Made by a program: the position numbers and the translations under genes. Shown here piece by piece: positions 26,435 through 34,370 of a stretch of 64,000 nt of DNA; position 1 is the stretch's first letter, and each line of letters begins with the position of its first letter. The notes under the pieces are model-generated. The model did not search any database. It was not told the DNA's origin and was given only the letters and a program-made list of their open reading frames with translations. This stretch comes from Planctomycetota bacterium (lineage in GTDB: Bacteria; Planctomycetota; B15-G4): the NCBI GenBank assembly GCA_029259695.1, contig JAJDEQ010000102.1, forward strand, positions 37,223-101,222, written 5' to 3'.

Positions 26435-26670
26435 CACGAGGAGCTGTTGTTCGCGGCCGGCGTGCACGAATTCGTGCCGCCGATGTTGCAGTTGTTGGTG
26501 AACGACCGGGTACGGGTGTTCGTCGCGCTGTTGTCGGCCCGGCGAGCATCCACCACGAGCAGGGATTCACCGTCGTCGCCGAGGAGCGCCGACTCGGAGA
26601 ACCGAAGGGCCATGCGGCCCTCCGATTCGTTCACCGCCCGTTCGTCCTGTTCTTCGACCAGTTCCCGCAT
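26434..26670 (-). CDS. Small peptide with acidic N-terminus and Cys/Ser/Thr/Asn-rich tail
   Basis: 78 codons. The first 45 residues are acidic and charged (e.g. RELVEEQDERAVNESEGR), the last 30 are Asn/Thr/Ser-rich with two cysteines, C61 and C69, in FTNNCNIGGTNSCTPAANNSS. This leader-plus-core look resembles RiPP precursors, but no modification enzyme is in the window. The stop overlaps the ATG of the large envelope gene (TGATG), and the helix-hairpin-helix gene ends only 24 bp upstream, so it lies inside an operon; an AAAGG precedes the ATG. It may instead be a small structural partner of the large protein. A real gene is likely, its function is not known. Confidence 0.5.
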   Translation of the reverse strand: MRELVEEQDERAVNESEGRMALRFSESALLGDDGESLLVVDARRADNSATNTRTRSFTNNCNIGGTNSCTPAANNSSS

Positions 26671-26694
26671 TCGGGGGCCTTTGACGAGTCGACT

Positions 26695-27105
26695 CTAGTA
26701 CTCGACCTTGCGCGGCAGCTCCTTGGCCTCGGCGACCCACTTGGTCACCGCGTCGACGTTGGGCAGGCGCCGGGTGAGGTTCTTCTCACCGTTCACCTCG
26801 GCCATCTTGGTGGCGAGGTTCTCGGCGTTGCGCTGCGCGAGCTCCTTGACGGTGTCGACGCCGGCGCACTCGAGCAGCTCGGCGTACTCGCTGCCCACGC
26901 CCTTGATGCGGAACAGGTCGGCCATGTTGACCCACTTGAGCACGAGCTTGTCGCTCACGTCGGCACCGCTGGCGAGCTTCTTGCGGCCGCCCGGCGTGCA
27001 GCCCTGTTCGAGCAGCGAGTCGGTGTCGGTCACGCCGCAGCCGCGCAGCTTCTCGCCGTAGGTGGGGCCGATGCCCTCGATCTCTTCGATCTTCTGGTTT
27101 GCCAT
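26695..27105 (-). CDS. DUF4332-type helix-hairpin-helix protein
   Basis: 136 residues made of two helix-hairpin-helix repeats: IEEIEGIGPTYGEKLRGCGV and LFRIKGVGSEYAELLECAGV, followed by VDTVKELAQRNAENLATKM and a basic C-terminal stretch. The Gly-(I/V)-Gly hairpins match DUF4332 proteins, expected to bind DNA or RNA non-specifically. The ATG has AGGAG eight bases upstream. It appears to be the first gene of a minus-strand operon with the small Cys-rich ORF and the large envelope protein, an odd partnership for a nucleic-acid-binding protein. Confidence 0.88.
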   Translation of the reverse strand: MANQKIEEIEGIGPTYGEKLRGCGVTDTDSLLEQGCTPGGRKKLASGADVSDKLVLKWVNMADLFRIKGVGSEYAELLECAGVDTVKELAQRNAENLATKMAEVNGEKNLTRRLPNVDAVTKWVAEAKELPRKVEY

Positions 27106-27274
27106 CTGCGTTCTCTCCTGCTCCGAGCGGGTCGATCCCGGTCGGTGGGTTCCTCTCGCGCGCACTGGGGGCGGGCGGCACCGTGCCGCGCCTGCACCAC
27201 CAGGCGATGGCCCATGATCGCGGGTCGCCCGCCCTGTGCCAATGACGCTTTCGACAGGGCCGGGCCGGGGCCCC

Positions 27275-28498
27275 TCAGCCGGCGTAGAGCTGCAGGTCTG
27301 TGCCCACCCGGTCGGCGATCTCCAGGCAGGTGTCCAGGTCGGGGTGGCGCACGACCACGTGGCCGTCGGACATGAGCGTGGCGAGCCAATTGCGCCGATG
27401 GGCCCCGAGCGGCAGCAGCTCCACGTGGACGATGGCCGGGCCGTAGCGGGCCATCAGTCCCTCGAGCCCGTCCACGCGGAGGATGCGCCCCTCACCCTGG
27501 GCGCGCTTGAAGATGATGGCGCAGTTGTAGCGGCGCTCGTAGGGCACCCGCATGGCGCCGTGGCACACGGCCTCCGACCAGCCGCGGTAGAGGTCGGTGT
27601 CGCAGGCGAAGTTCATGATGTCCACCGACCGGGCCCCGGGCGGGCGGGCGCCGATCTCACCGAACACTGCCTCGCCCTTCGACGTCAGGAACCACTCCAT
27701 GTGGGTGAAGCCGTCGCGGAAGCTGAGGGCCTCGAGCACCGCCTCGCCCATGGCCCTGCCGGCGGCCAGGTGCTCGGCATCGACATCGCGCAGGGCCACC
27801 GTCTGGGGGCTGATCCACTGGATCTGGCGCTGGATCAGCGGCCGCGGCCGGTAGGACGACATGTTGAAGTACTGGATCTCGCCGCCGGCGCAGACCGTGT
27901 CGAAGGTGAACTCCTCGCCGTCGATGTACTCCTCCACGCTCACTTCGGGCACGTGGCGGACCTGGGCCAGGACCTGCTCGAGTTCGTCGGCATCCGCGAC
28001 GCGGTGCGTGTCGGCCGAGCCCGCGCCGGCGATGGGCTTGATGATCAGCGGGAAGCCGATGCGTTCGGCGGCCTCGCGGCATTCGTCGTCGTCGCTGCAG
28101 CGGGCGTGGCGCGGGGTGCGGATGCCGGCGTCGTCCAGCACCTGCTTCATGACCTCCTTGTCGCGGAAGGGCACGGTCTCCGCCAGGGTCATGCCGGGCA
28201 CGCCGAGGGTCTCGCGCAGGCGCGCGGCCAGTTCCATCAGCGGTTCCCAGAGGGACTCGACCCGGTCGAAGTGCACGCCCTTGCCGGCGACCTCCTGGGT
28301 GATCTCGGAGATGGCCGCGTCTTCGCGGAACAGCGAGGACACCTGGAGGTACGCGGTCAGGGACGCGCGACAGCGTTTGGGCAGGGTGCCCACGGGCTGT
28401 TCGCCCACGCCGAACACTCGCGCGCCCACGGCGGCGAGGCCCTCGGCGAAGCGCGTCATCTCGTCCGGGTAGGCCGGTGACAGCAGCAGCACGTTCAT
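27275..28498 (-). CDS. ATP-grasp enzyme, paralogue A
   Basis: 407 residues. An N-terminal Rossmann-like domain (MNVLLLSPAYPDEMTRFAEGL) is followed by the ATP-grasp fold: RDKEVMKQVLDDAGIRTP, IGFPLIIKPIAGAGSADTHRV (ATP-binding Lys and Gly loop), VEEYIDGEEFTFD, then FTHMEWFLTSKGEAVFGEIG and RPPGARSVDIM (Mg-binding Glu region). It should join a carboxylate to an amine using ATP, like carnosine or peptide ligases of this superfamily. It has the same HMEWF ... GARPPG core as the genes at 28557 and 31442, so the three arose by duplication. It lies 58 bp downstream of paralogue B on the same strand. Substrate unknown. Confidence 0.88.
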   Translation of the reverse strand: MNVLLLSPAYPDEMTRFAEGLAAVGARVFGVGEQPVGTLPKRCRASLTAYLQVSSLFREDAAISEITQEVAGKGVHFDRVESLWEPLMELAARLRETLGVPGMTLAETVPFRDKEVMKQVLDDAGIRTPRHARCSDDDECREAAERIGFPLIIKPIAGAGSADTHRVADADELEQVLAQVRHVPEVSVEEYIDGEEFTFDTVCAGGEIQYFNMSSYRPRPLIQRQIQWISPQTVALRDVDAEHLAAGRAMGEAVLEALSFRDGFTHMEWFLTSKGEAVFGEIGARPPGARSVDIMNFACDTDLYRGWSEAVCHGAMRVPYERRYNCAIIFKRAQGEGRILRVDGLEGLMARYGPAIVHVELLPLGAHRRNWLATLMSDGHVVVRHPDLDTCLEIADRVGTDLQLYAG

Positions 28499-28556
28499 GG
28501 CGTCGTTTCCCGTGGTGCGTGAGCGGGTGAGTGGAGGTGCGCGGGGGCGAGGCGTG

Positions 28557-29783
28557 TCATTGCAGCTCGACCCGCACGAGCGACACGATGCGCCCGAGGG
28601 CTTCGGCCACGACCTCGGTCTCGGGGTGGCGCACGATCACGAAGCCCTCGCCCTCGTAGCTGGAGGCCTGGGCCTGGCCGCGCTGGGGCAGCTTGGCCTC
28701 GACGACCAGGGAGCCCAGTTCCCGTTGCGCCTGTTGCAGCCCGTGCACGGCGGCGACCCGCGTGCCGCGGCCCTGTCCGCGCAGGTAGGCGGCGCCCGCC
28801 GCGTAGAGTCGTTCGGGCGGGTCGAAGGCCCCGTGGATCACGAGGCGCGACCAGGCGGCGTACATGTCGGTGTCGTGGGCCCAGCTCATGAGCGACGTGA
28901 ACTGGGCGCCGGGAGGTCGCGCCCCGACCTCGGAGATGGCGACGCTGCCGTCGGTGCGCTGGAACCACTCCATGTGGTAGAGGCCCGTGTCCATGCCCAG
29001 GGCGCGCAGGGCGGCCTCGCCGGCGCGGCGGATGGGCGCGAACTCCTCACCGTCCACCTGTCGCGGCAGCAGCACGCACCACTGGATCCAGTCGTTGTGC
29101 AGCACGTCGAGCGGGGTGGGGTGGTAGCTGCTGATGCTGCTCCACACGATCTCGCCGTCGACGCACGCGGCGTCGAAGCTGTGCTCGCGACCGACGACGA
29201 ACTCCTCGAGCAACATGGGGTTGTTCGGGTGGGGCGGGAAGCGCACCAGGGCCTGGTCCAGCTGGTCCGCGTCGTCCACGCGGAAGGTGTTCACCGCGCC
29301 GGCTCCGGCGGGGGGCTTGACCACCACCGGCAGGCCGATGCGCTCGATCACGTCGCGGGCCTCGGCGGGGCTGTGGGCCAGGCCGTGCCGCGCGCAGGGC
29401 ACGTCGGCGGCGCGCAGCACATCCTTCATGCGGGCCTTGTCGCGGAAGTTGTTGGCCGCGTCGATGCCGAGCCCCGGCAGGCCGAGCAGGGCGCGGGCCT
29501 CGGCCAGCGGCACCTGCAACTGCTCGAGCACGCCCACCAGGCAGTCGACGGGGCCGCCGAGCTGCTGCTCCAGTCCGCGCACGGCGGCGGCGATCTGGCC
29601 GGCGTCGAGGCCGTCCTCCACGCGCCAGTGGCCGCCGAGGTGGCGCTGCACGTCGGGTGCGAAGCGCTCGAAGGGGTCGGCGCTCACGAGCCCGATGCGC
29701 ACGTCAGGCAGCCGCAGCGCGGCGCGCAGGAAGCGCACGGACGTCTCGAACTGAAAGGGGACGACGAAGGCGACGCGGCGCAT
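28557..29783 (-). CDS. ATP-grasp enzyme, paralogue B
   Basis: 408 residues with an N-terminal pre-grasp domain (VAFVVPFQFETSVRFLRAAL), then FRDKARMKDVLRAADVPCA, IGLPVVVKPPAGAGAVNTFRV (ATP-binding Lys), LLEEFVVGREHSFDAA, and LYHMEWFQRTDGSVAISEVG followed by ARPPGAQFTSLM. This is the second of three duplicated ATP-grasp ligases around glycogen synthase. It is divergent from glgA across 137 bp and probably co-transcribed with paralogue A. The start is the ATG at 29783; the longer frame overlaps the glgA 5' end in antisense. It probably forms an amide or peptide bond on an unidentified small molecule. Confidence 0.88.
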   Translation of the reverse strand: MRRVAFVVPFQFETSVRFLRAALRLPDVRIGLVSADPFERFAPDVQRHLGGHWRVEDGLDAGQIAAAVRGLEQQLGGPVDCLVGVLEQLQVPLAEARALLGLPGLGIDAANNFRDKARMKDVLRAADVPCARHGLAHSPAEARDVIERIGLPVVVKPPAGAGAVNTFRVDDADQLDQALVRFPPHPNNPMLLEEFVVGREHSFDAACVDGEIVWSSISSYHPTPLDVLHNDWIQWCVLLPRQVDGEEFAPIRRAGEAALRALGMDTGLYHMEWFQRTDGSVAISEVGARPPGAQFTSLMSWAHDTDMYAAWSRLVIHGAFDPPERLYAAGAAYLRGQGRGTRVAAVHGLQQAQRELGSLVVEAKLPQRGQAQASSYEGEGFVIVRHPETEVVAEALGRIVSLVRVELQ

Positions 29784-29920
29784 GGGGCGGCGGTTTCCAC
29801 CGTCGAGGGATGGGGCCCGAACAGACGCCGACAGGATACCCGGGGCCGTCGAGCTGCGCACCGCCCGGCCGGAGGGGCGGGGGCGCCGGCGCCCGGGGCA
29901 GCGTGTTAATCTCTCCGCCC

Positions 29921-31366
29921 ATGCGCATCCTGCTCGTCGCGTCCGAGGTCGCTCCGCTCGCCAAGACGGGTGGTCTGGCGGATGTGTCGGCCGCGCTGGC
30001 CGACCATCTCGCACGGCGCGGTCACGACGTGCGCCTGGTCATGCCGCTCTACCGGCGCATGGCGGAACGGCCCTTCACCGACGTCCCCGGCCTGGAGCGG
30101 GTGCGGGTGGAGCTGGGCTCGAACGAGTACGTCTTCGGCGTCAAGCGCACGCCGCTGCCCGGCGGTGGTGTGGACGCGTGGTGCATCGACTGCCCCGGCC
30201 TGTACGACCGCGACGGGATCTACACCGGGGACGACGACGAGCACCGTCGCTTCGCCTTGCTGAACCGCGGTGCCCTGGCCCTGTGCGAACAGTCGGGCTG
30301 GGCCCCGGACGTGGCCCACTGCAACGACTGGCACGTGGGACTGTTGCCGCTCTACCTCAAGCTGATGCGCACCTGGAGCCGCCTGTTCACCAACACGCGC
30401 TCGGTGCTGACGATCCACAACATCGGCTACCAGGGAGCCTTCGGCGCCCACTGCATCCAGGACCTCGGGCTCGACGACGCCGCCCACCTGCTGCACCAGG
30501 AGGACCTGGCCAACGACCGCATCAGCTTCCTCAAGACGGGACTGCTCTACGCCGACGTGCTGACCACGGTCAGTCGCACCTACGCCCGGGAGATCCAGAC
30601 CGAGGAGTACGCGATGGGGCTGTCCGACATGCTGCGGGCGCGCAGCGACCACCTCGTCGGCATCGTCAACGGAGTCGACTACGGCGCGTGGAGCCCCGAG
30701 ACCGACACCCTGATCCCGCACAACTTCTCCGCCGAGACCCTGGACGACAAGCGCCTGAACACCCGCGCCCTGCTGGAGAACATGGGCCTGAGCTACGACC
30801 GCCGCGCGCCGGTCTTCGGCATCGTCTCGCGGCTCACCTTCCAGAAGGGCTTCGAGCTGCTGTTCGAGCCCCTGCCCGAGCTGCTCGCGCACCGGGACGC
30901 GCGCCTGGTGGTGCTGGGCAGCGGCGAGCCGAAGTACGAGGAGTTCTTCGAGTCGTTGCAGCAGCGCTTCCCGGACAAGGCCGTGTTCTACAACGGCTAC
31001 AGCAACGAGCTGGCCCACCTGATCGAGGCCGGCGCCGATCTGTTCCTGATGCCGTCGCGCTACGAACCCTGCGGGCTCAACCAGATGTACAGCCTGCGCT
31101 ACGGCACGGTGCCCATCGTGCGCAAGACCGGGGGGCTGGCCGACACCGTCGAGCTGTTCGATCGCTCACGCGGGACGGGGACCGGCATCGTGTTCGAGCA
31201 CTTCGACGCCGACGCCATGCGTCGTGCGTTGCTCTACTCGCTCGACCTGTTCCACGACGAGGCGGCCTGGCGCCGGCTGATGCTCAACGGCATGGCCCAG
31301 GACTTCTCCTGGGAGCGGCAGTCCGGCATCTACGAAGAACTGTATCATCGGCTCGTGGCCCACTAG
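29921..31366 (+). CDS. glgA: Glycogen (starch) synthase
   Basis: 481-residue GT5 glycosyltransferase that adds glucose from ADP-glucose to the non-reducing end of alpha-1,4-glucan. KTGGLADV (15-22) is the sugar-nucleotide loop; HCNDWHVGLLP and TIHNIGYQG are in the N-terminal half; RLTFQKGFEL and the nucleotide-binding SRYEPCGLNQMYSLRYGT-VPIVRKTGGL are in the C-terminal half. Length is normal for bacterial GlgA. There is no branching enzyme, GlgC or phosphorylase in the window; instead paralogous ATP-grasp enzymes lie on both sides. The ATG at 29921 directly begins the conserved MRILLVASEVAPL. Confidence 0.97.
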   Translation: MRILLVASEVAPLAKTGGLADVSAALADHLARRGHDVRLVMPLYRRMAERPFTDVPGLERVRVELGSNEYVFGVKRTPLPGGGVDAWCIDCPGLYDRDGIYTGDDDEHRRFALLNRGALALCEQSGWAPDVAHCNDWHVGLLPLYLKLMRTWSRLFTNTRSVLTIHNIGYQGAFGAHCIQDLGLDDAAHLLHQEDLANDRISFLKTGLLYADVLTTVSRTYAREIQTEEYAMGLSDMLRARSDHLVGIVNGVDYGAWSPETDTLIPHNFSAETLDDKRLNTRALLENMGLSYDRRAPVFGIVSRLTFQKGFELLFEPLPELLAHRDARLVVLGSGEPKYEEFFESLQQRFPDKAVFYNGYSNELAHLIEAGADLFLMPSRYEPCGLNQMYSLRYGTVPIVRKTGGLADTVELFDRSRGTGTGIVFEHFDADAMRRALLYSLDLFHDEAAWRRLMLNGMAQDFSWERQSGIYEELYHRLVAH

Positions 31367-31441
31367 TCGCTTCGGGAGACTGGTGGTCCGCTGTCGCTTC
31401 CCGGGGCGCTCACGGCGACTCGGAACCGTGGAGACTTTCCC

Positions 31442-32662
31442 ATGCACGTGATCTTCGTGGAGCCGGCGTTCCCCCACAACCAGCGCGAGTTCGTGCGCGG
31501 CCTGCACGCCGCCGGAGCCGCGGTGACGGGGATCGGTGAACGCCCGCCGGAGTACCTCGACGACGAGCTCAAGAGCTGGATGGTGGGCTACGAGCACGTC
31601 CCGTCCGTGGTCAACGAGGGCGCGCTGCTCGAGGCGGTGCGCGCGGTACAGGGGCGCGGCTGGGTCGATCGGCTCGAGGCCACGGTCGAGGCGCACATCA
31701 TGCCCACGGCCAACGTGCGCGAGGCCTGCGGCATCCCCGGGACGTCGGTCAAGACGTCCTACCTGTGCCGCGACAAGCCGGCCATGAAGGAGGCCCTGCG
31801 CCAGGCCGGCGTGCCCTGTGCCATGTCCACGGGCACCGACTCGATCGACGAGGTGCGCGCGTTCGTGCGTGAGGTGGGCTATCCGGTGATCATCAAGCCG
31901 CGCGATGCCGCGGGCGCCGCCGGCACCTTCCGCGTCGACGACGACACGGGCCTCGAACACGCCCTGGTGGAGTCCTACGTCGACCGCGGTGCGGCCGTGG
32001 CGGTCGAGGAGTTCATCGAGGGGCACGAGGGCTTCTACGACACGATCACGATCGACGGCCGCGTCGTGCACGAGTTCATCTCGCACTACTACCCGAACGT
32101 GCTGGAGGGCATGCGCGCGCGCTGGATCTCGCCCCAGATCATCGCCACCAATCGCGTCGACTCGTCCAGCTACGACGAGATCAAGCGCATGGGCGCGCAG
32201 GTGATCGAGGCCCTGGAGATCGGCACGTCCGCCACGCACATGGAGTGGTTCTACGGCCCCAAGGGGCTGAAGTTCTCGGAGATCGGCTGCCGTCCGCCGG
32301 GCGTGGGCGCGTGGGACCTGTACTGCGCCGGGAACGACATGGACCTGTACGTCGAGTGGGGGCAGGCGATCGCCAACGGGCGGCCGACGCAGCAGGCGTC
32401 GCGTCGATTCGCCTCGGGCATGATCGCCCTGCGTCCCGACCGGGACGGCCGCATCGCCGGCTACGAAGGTGTGGAAGAGCTGCACCAGCAGTGGGACGAG
32501 CACATCATCGACAGCCACTTCCCGGCGCCGGGTTCGCCCACGCAACCGGTGGAGGGCGGCTTCATGGCCAACGCCTGGGTGCGCATGCGCCACGACGACT
32601 ACGACACCCTGCACGAGATGTTCGATCGGCTGGGCGAGAGGGTGCAGGTCTACGCCCGCTGA
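31442..32662 (+). CDS. ATP-grasp enzyme, paralogue C
   Basis: 406 residues. Pre-grasp domain MHVIFVEPAFPHNQREFVRGL; CRDKPAMKEALRQAGVPCA; VGYPVIIKPRDAAGAAGTFRV (ATP-binding Lys); VEEFIEGHEGFYDTI; THMEWFYGPKGLKFSEIGC then RPPGVGAWDLY. It lies 75 bp downstream of glgA on the same strand and shares with paralogues A and B the RDKxxMKxxLxxAGxxxx and HMEWF-xxGxRPPG landmarks. It is more diverged in the loops, so it may act on a different amino-acid or sugar partner. Operon with glgA is likely, and the DUF502 gene follows after 72 bp. Confidence 0.9.
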   Translation: MHVIFVEPAFPHNQREFVRGLHAAGAAVTGIGERPPEYLDDELKSWMVGYEHVPSVVNEGALLEAVRAVQGRGWVDRLEATVEAHIMPTANVREACGIPGTSVKTSYLCRDKPAMKEALRQAGVPCAMSTGTDSIDEVRAFVREVGYPVIIKPRDAAGAAGTFRVDDDTGLEHALVESYVDRGAAVAVEEFIEGHEGFYDTITIDGRVVHEFISHYYPNVLEGMRARWISPQIIATNRVDSSSYDEIKRMGAQVIEALEIGTSATHMEWFYGPKGLKFSEIGCRPPGVGAWDLYCAGNDMDLYVEWGQAIANGRPTQQASRRFASGMIALRPDRDGRIAGYEGVEELHQQWDEHIIDSHFPAPGSPTQPVEGGFMANAWVRMRHDDYDTLHEMFDRLGERVQVYAR

Positions 32663-32734
32663 GCGTCCGCTCCGAACCGGCCCGGAGTCGCCACGACCCG
32701 GGGGTCGTCCCATCCCCGCTGCCGAGCCGTCTCG

Positions 32735-33322
32735 ATGAAAGCCATCGCCCGTCACGTGTCCCGCTGTCTGATCGCGGGCATCGTCGCCCTGCTGCCGATC
32801 GGCGGCACGCTGCTCGGCGTCCTCTACCTGGAGGACATGATCTCCGAGTCGTGGCTCGACGAGCAGGCGTTCTACGTCCCCGGCATGGGCCTCGTGGCGG
32901 CGGTGCTGCTCGTCTATCTGATCGGGCTGCTGGTGTCGACGTTCCTCGGCCGCTGGATCATCCGCCTGCTCGACAAGCTGATCCACTCGCTGCCGCTGAT
33001 CGGTTCGCTCTACATCACGCTCAAGCAGATCCTCGGCTACAGCGAGGGCGAGGGAGCGATCTTCCAGGGCGTGGTGCTCGTGCCCAGCCGCGAACACGAG
33101 GCGGTCGAACTGGGCTTGATCACCCTGCGCGAACGCGGCGAGGGCGCGGTCGATCGGCTCACGGTGTTCGTGCCGGGCTCCCCCAACCCCACGACCGGCC
33201 GGCTGCTGGTGATGGATGCGGACCGGGTGACGCCCCTCGACATCCCCGTGAACGAAGCGCTCAAGGCTCTCGTTGCCGTGGGGGCGGTACCCCTGAGTGC
33301 CGACGCCGACAGCGCCAGTTGA
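32735..33322 (+). CDS. DUF502 family integral membrane protein
   Basis: 195 residues with two hydrophobic spans (CLIAGIVALLPIGGTLLGVLY and VAAVLLVYLIGLLVSTFLG), then the conserved DUF502 segment LIHSLPLIGSLYITLKQI and a soluble C-terminal domain (LTVFVPGSPNPTTGRLLVMDADRVTPLDIPVNEALK). Function is unestablished; plant homologues (LCV/COV-like) are membrane proteins in vascular patterning. It is the last gene of the plus-strand glgA-ATP-grasp run. Start ATG follows a normal spacing; nothing unusual. Confidence 0.92.
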   Translation: MKAIARHVSRCLIAGIVALLPIGGTLLGVLYLEDMISESWLDEQAFYVPGMGLVAAVLLVYLIGLLVSTFLGRWIIRLLDKLIHSLPLIGSLYITLKQILGYSEGEGAIFQGVVLVPSREHEAVELGLITLRERGEGAVDRLTVFVPGSPNPTTGRLLVMDADRVTPLDIPVNEALKALVAVGAVPLSADADSAS

Positions 33323-33332
33323 CGGAGCGCGG

Positions 33333-33354
33333 CCCGTGACGCGCGAACCACGGG
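33333..33354. terminator. Hairpin between convergent DUF502 and ChaN-like genes
   Basis: CCCGTG (33333-33338) and CACGGG (33349-33354) form a six-pair stem with a ten-base loop between two convergent stops. No T-tract. Possible shared transcript end. Confidence 0.35.
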
Positions 33355-33358
33355 TGCG

Positions 33359-34240
33359 TCAGGGGCGCAGCATCCAGGTGTAGTCGGCGGACTGCAGGTC
33401 CTCGGGGTCGACCAGGGCGGGCTCGCGCGGCCCGTGCAGCATGGTCACCAGACCCACGTCCAGGCCCGGGCGACGCCGGAGCAGGCGCTCCACCGTGCCG
33501 AGTCCCTCGTCCGAGTGGAACTTGCCGCACAGGTGCACCACGAGCGGCGGCGGCGCACCGAGCACGCGTTCGCGCGCCGCGAGCACGCTCTCGGCCATGG
33601 CCTCGTCCTTGAGGCACTGCGCCGCGAAGAAGCGCTGCATCGATTCGTCGTCCACGCCGCCGTGGCCGCCCATGGCCTCGTCGAAGCGATCGCGGTAGTC
33701 GCCCGGTCCGTGATCCACGTCGGCGGGGACGAAGGCCTCACCGTCGACGGCATCGAGGCCCTCCTGGGACACGCTGCGGGCCAGCGCGCGGGGCACGTTG
33801 GCGGCGATCACCGGCAGGTCGTGCGCGGCAGCGAGCTCGACCAGCGGACGGTAGTCGTCGGCGTAGTTCTTCCAGGGGCGGGCGTCGGCCAGGAAGGTCT
33901 GCTCGTCGATCTCACCGGCGAGGTACGCGTCGAGCCCGGCCTGCACGTCCCGTTCGAACATCTCCAGGGACAGCACCGTGTCGCTGCGGCGCTCGATCAG
34001 CAGCGCGAACAGGTCGTGCTGCAGGGCGTGCCCCACGGAGTCGTCGTGGATCTCGCCCAGGAAGACCACGTCGCGCGCGGCGAGGTCGTCGGCCATGGAC
34101 TCCAGTGTCACCGGCCGACCCTCGGCATCGAGCGCGACCCAGTCCGGCCCCAACCCGATCCAGTCACGGGTGGACTGGCAGCCGGGGAGCAGGACGGCGA
34201 GCAGTGTCAGGCACAGGGCGAACTGCGGCAGCCGTGGCAT
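33359..34240 (-). CDS. ChaN-like (heme/iron-regulated type) lipoprotein
   Basis: 293 residues with a lipoprotein signal (MPRLPQFALCLTLLAVLLPGC, lipid Cys21) and a ChaN/TraB-like domain starting VVFLGEIHDDSVGHALQHDLFALL, then LSLEMFERDVQAGLDAYL and LPVIAANVPRALARSVSQEG. In ChaN this domain binds heme or metal through the GExHD residues; here GEIHDD is kept. It is probably surface- or periplasm-located. GAGGAGG precedes the ATG with six-base spacing. It is divergent from the squalene-repeat gene. Confidence 0.88.
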   Translation of the reverse strand: MPRLPQFALCLTLLAVLLPGCQSTRDWIGLGPDWVALDAEGRPVTLESMADDLAARDVVFLGEIHDDSVGHALQHDLFALLIERRSDTVLSLEMFERDVQAGLDAYLAGEIDEQTFLADARPWKNYADDYRPLVELAAAHDLPVIAANVPRALARSVSQEGLDAVDGEAFVPADVDHGPGDYRDRFDEAMGGHGGVDDESMQRFFAAQCLKDEAMAESVLAARERVLGAPPPLVVHLCGKFHSDEGLGTVERLLRRRPGLDVGLVTMLHGPREPALVDPEDLQSADYTWMLRP

Positions 34241-34370
34241 GCGGTGCCTCCTCGAGGAGCGGGTGGAGCGCGGGATTGTAGTCGCTGCGGCGGGCGAGGC
34301 GCGCACGGCGGCGTAAGAAGCCCGGGCTCCGTCCGTGGGCGCCGCAACCCCGACGAAACGGAGACACCCC

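Noticed and set aside
29921..31366. Complete glycogen operon
   Set aside because: No glgB, glgC, glgP or glgX is in the window; glgA stands with ATP-grasp genes instead.
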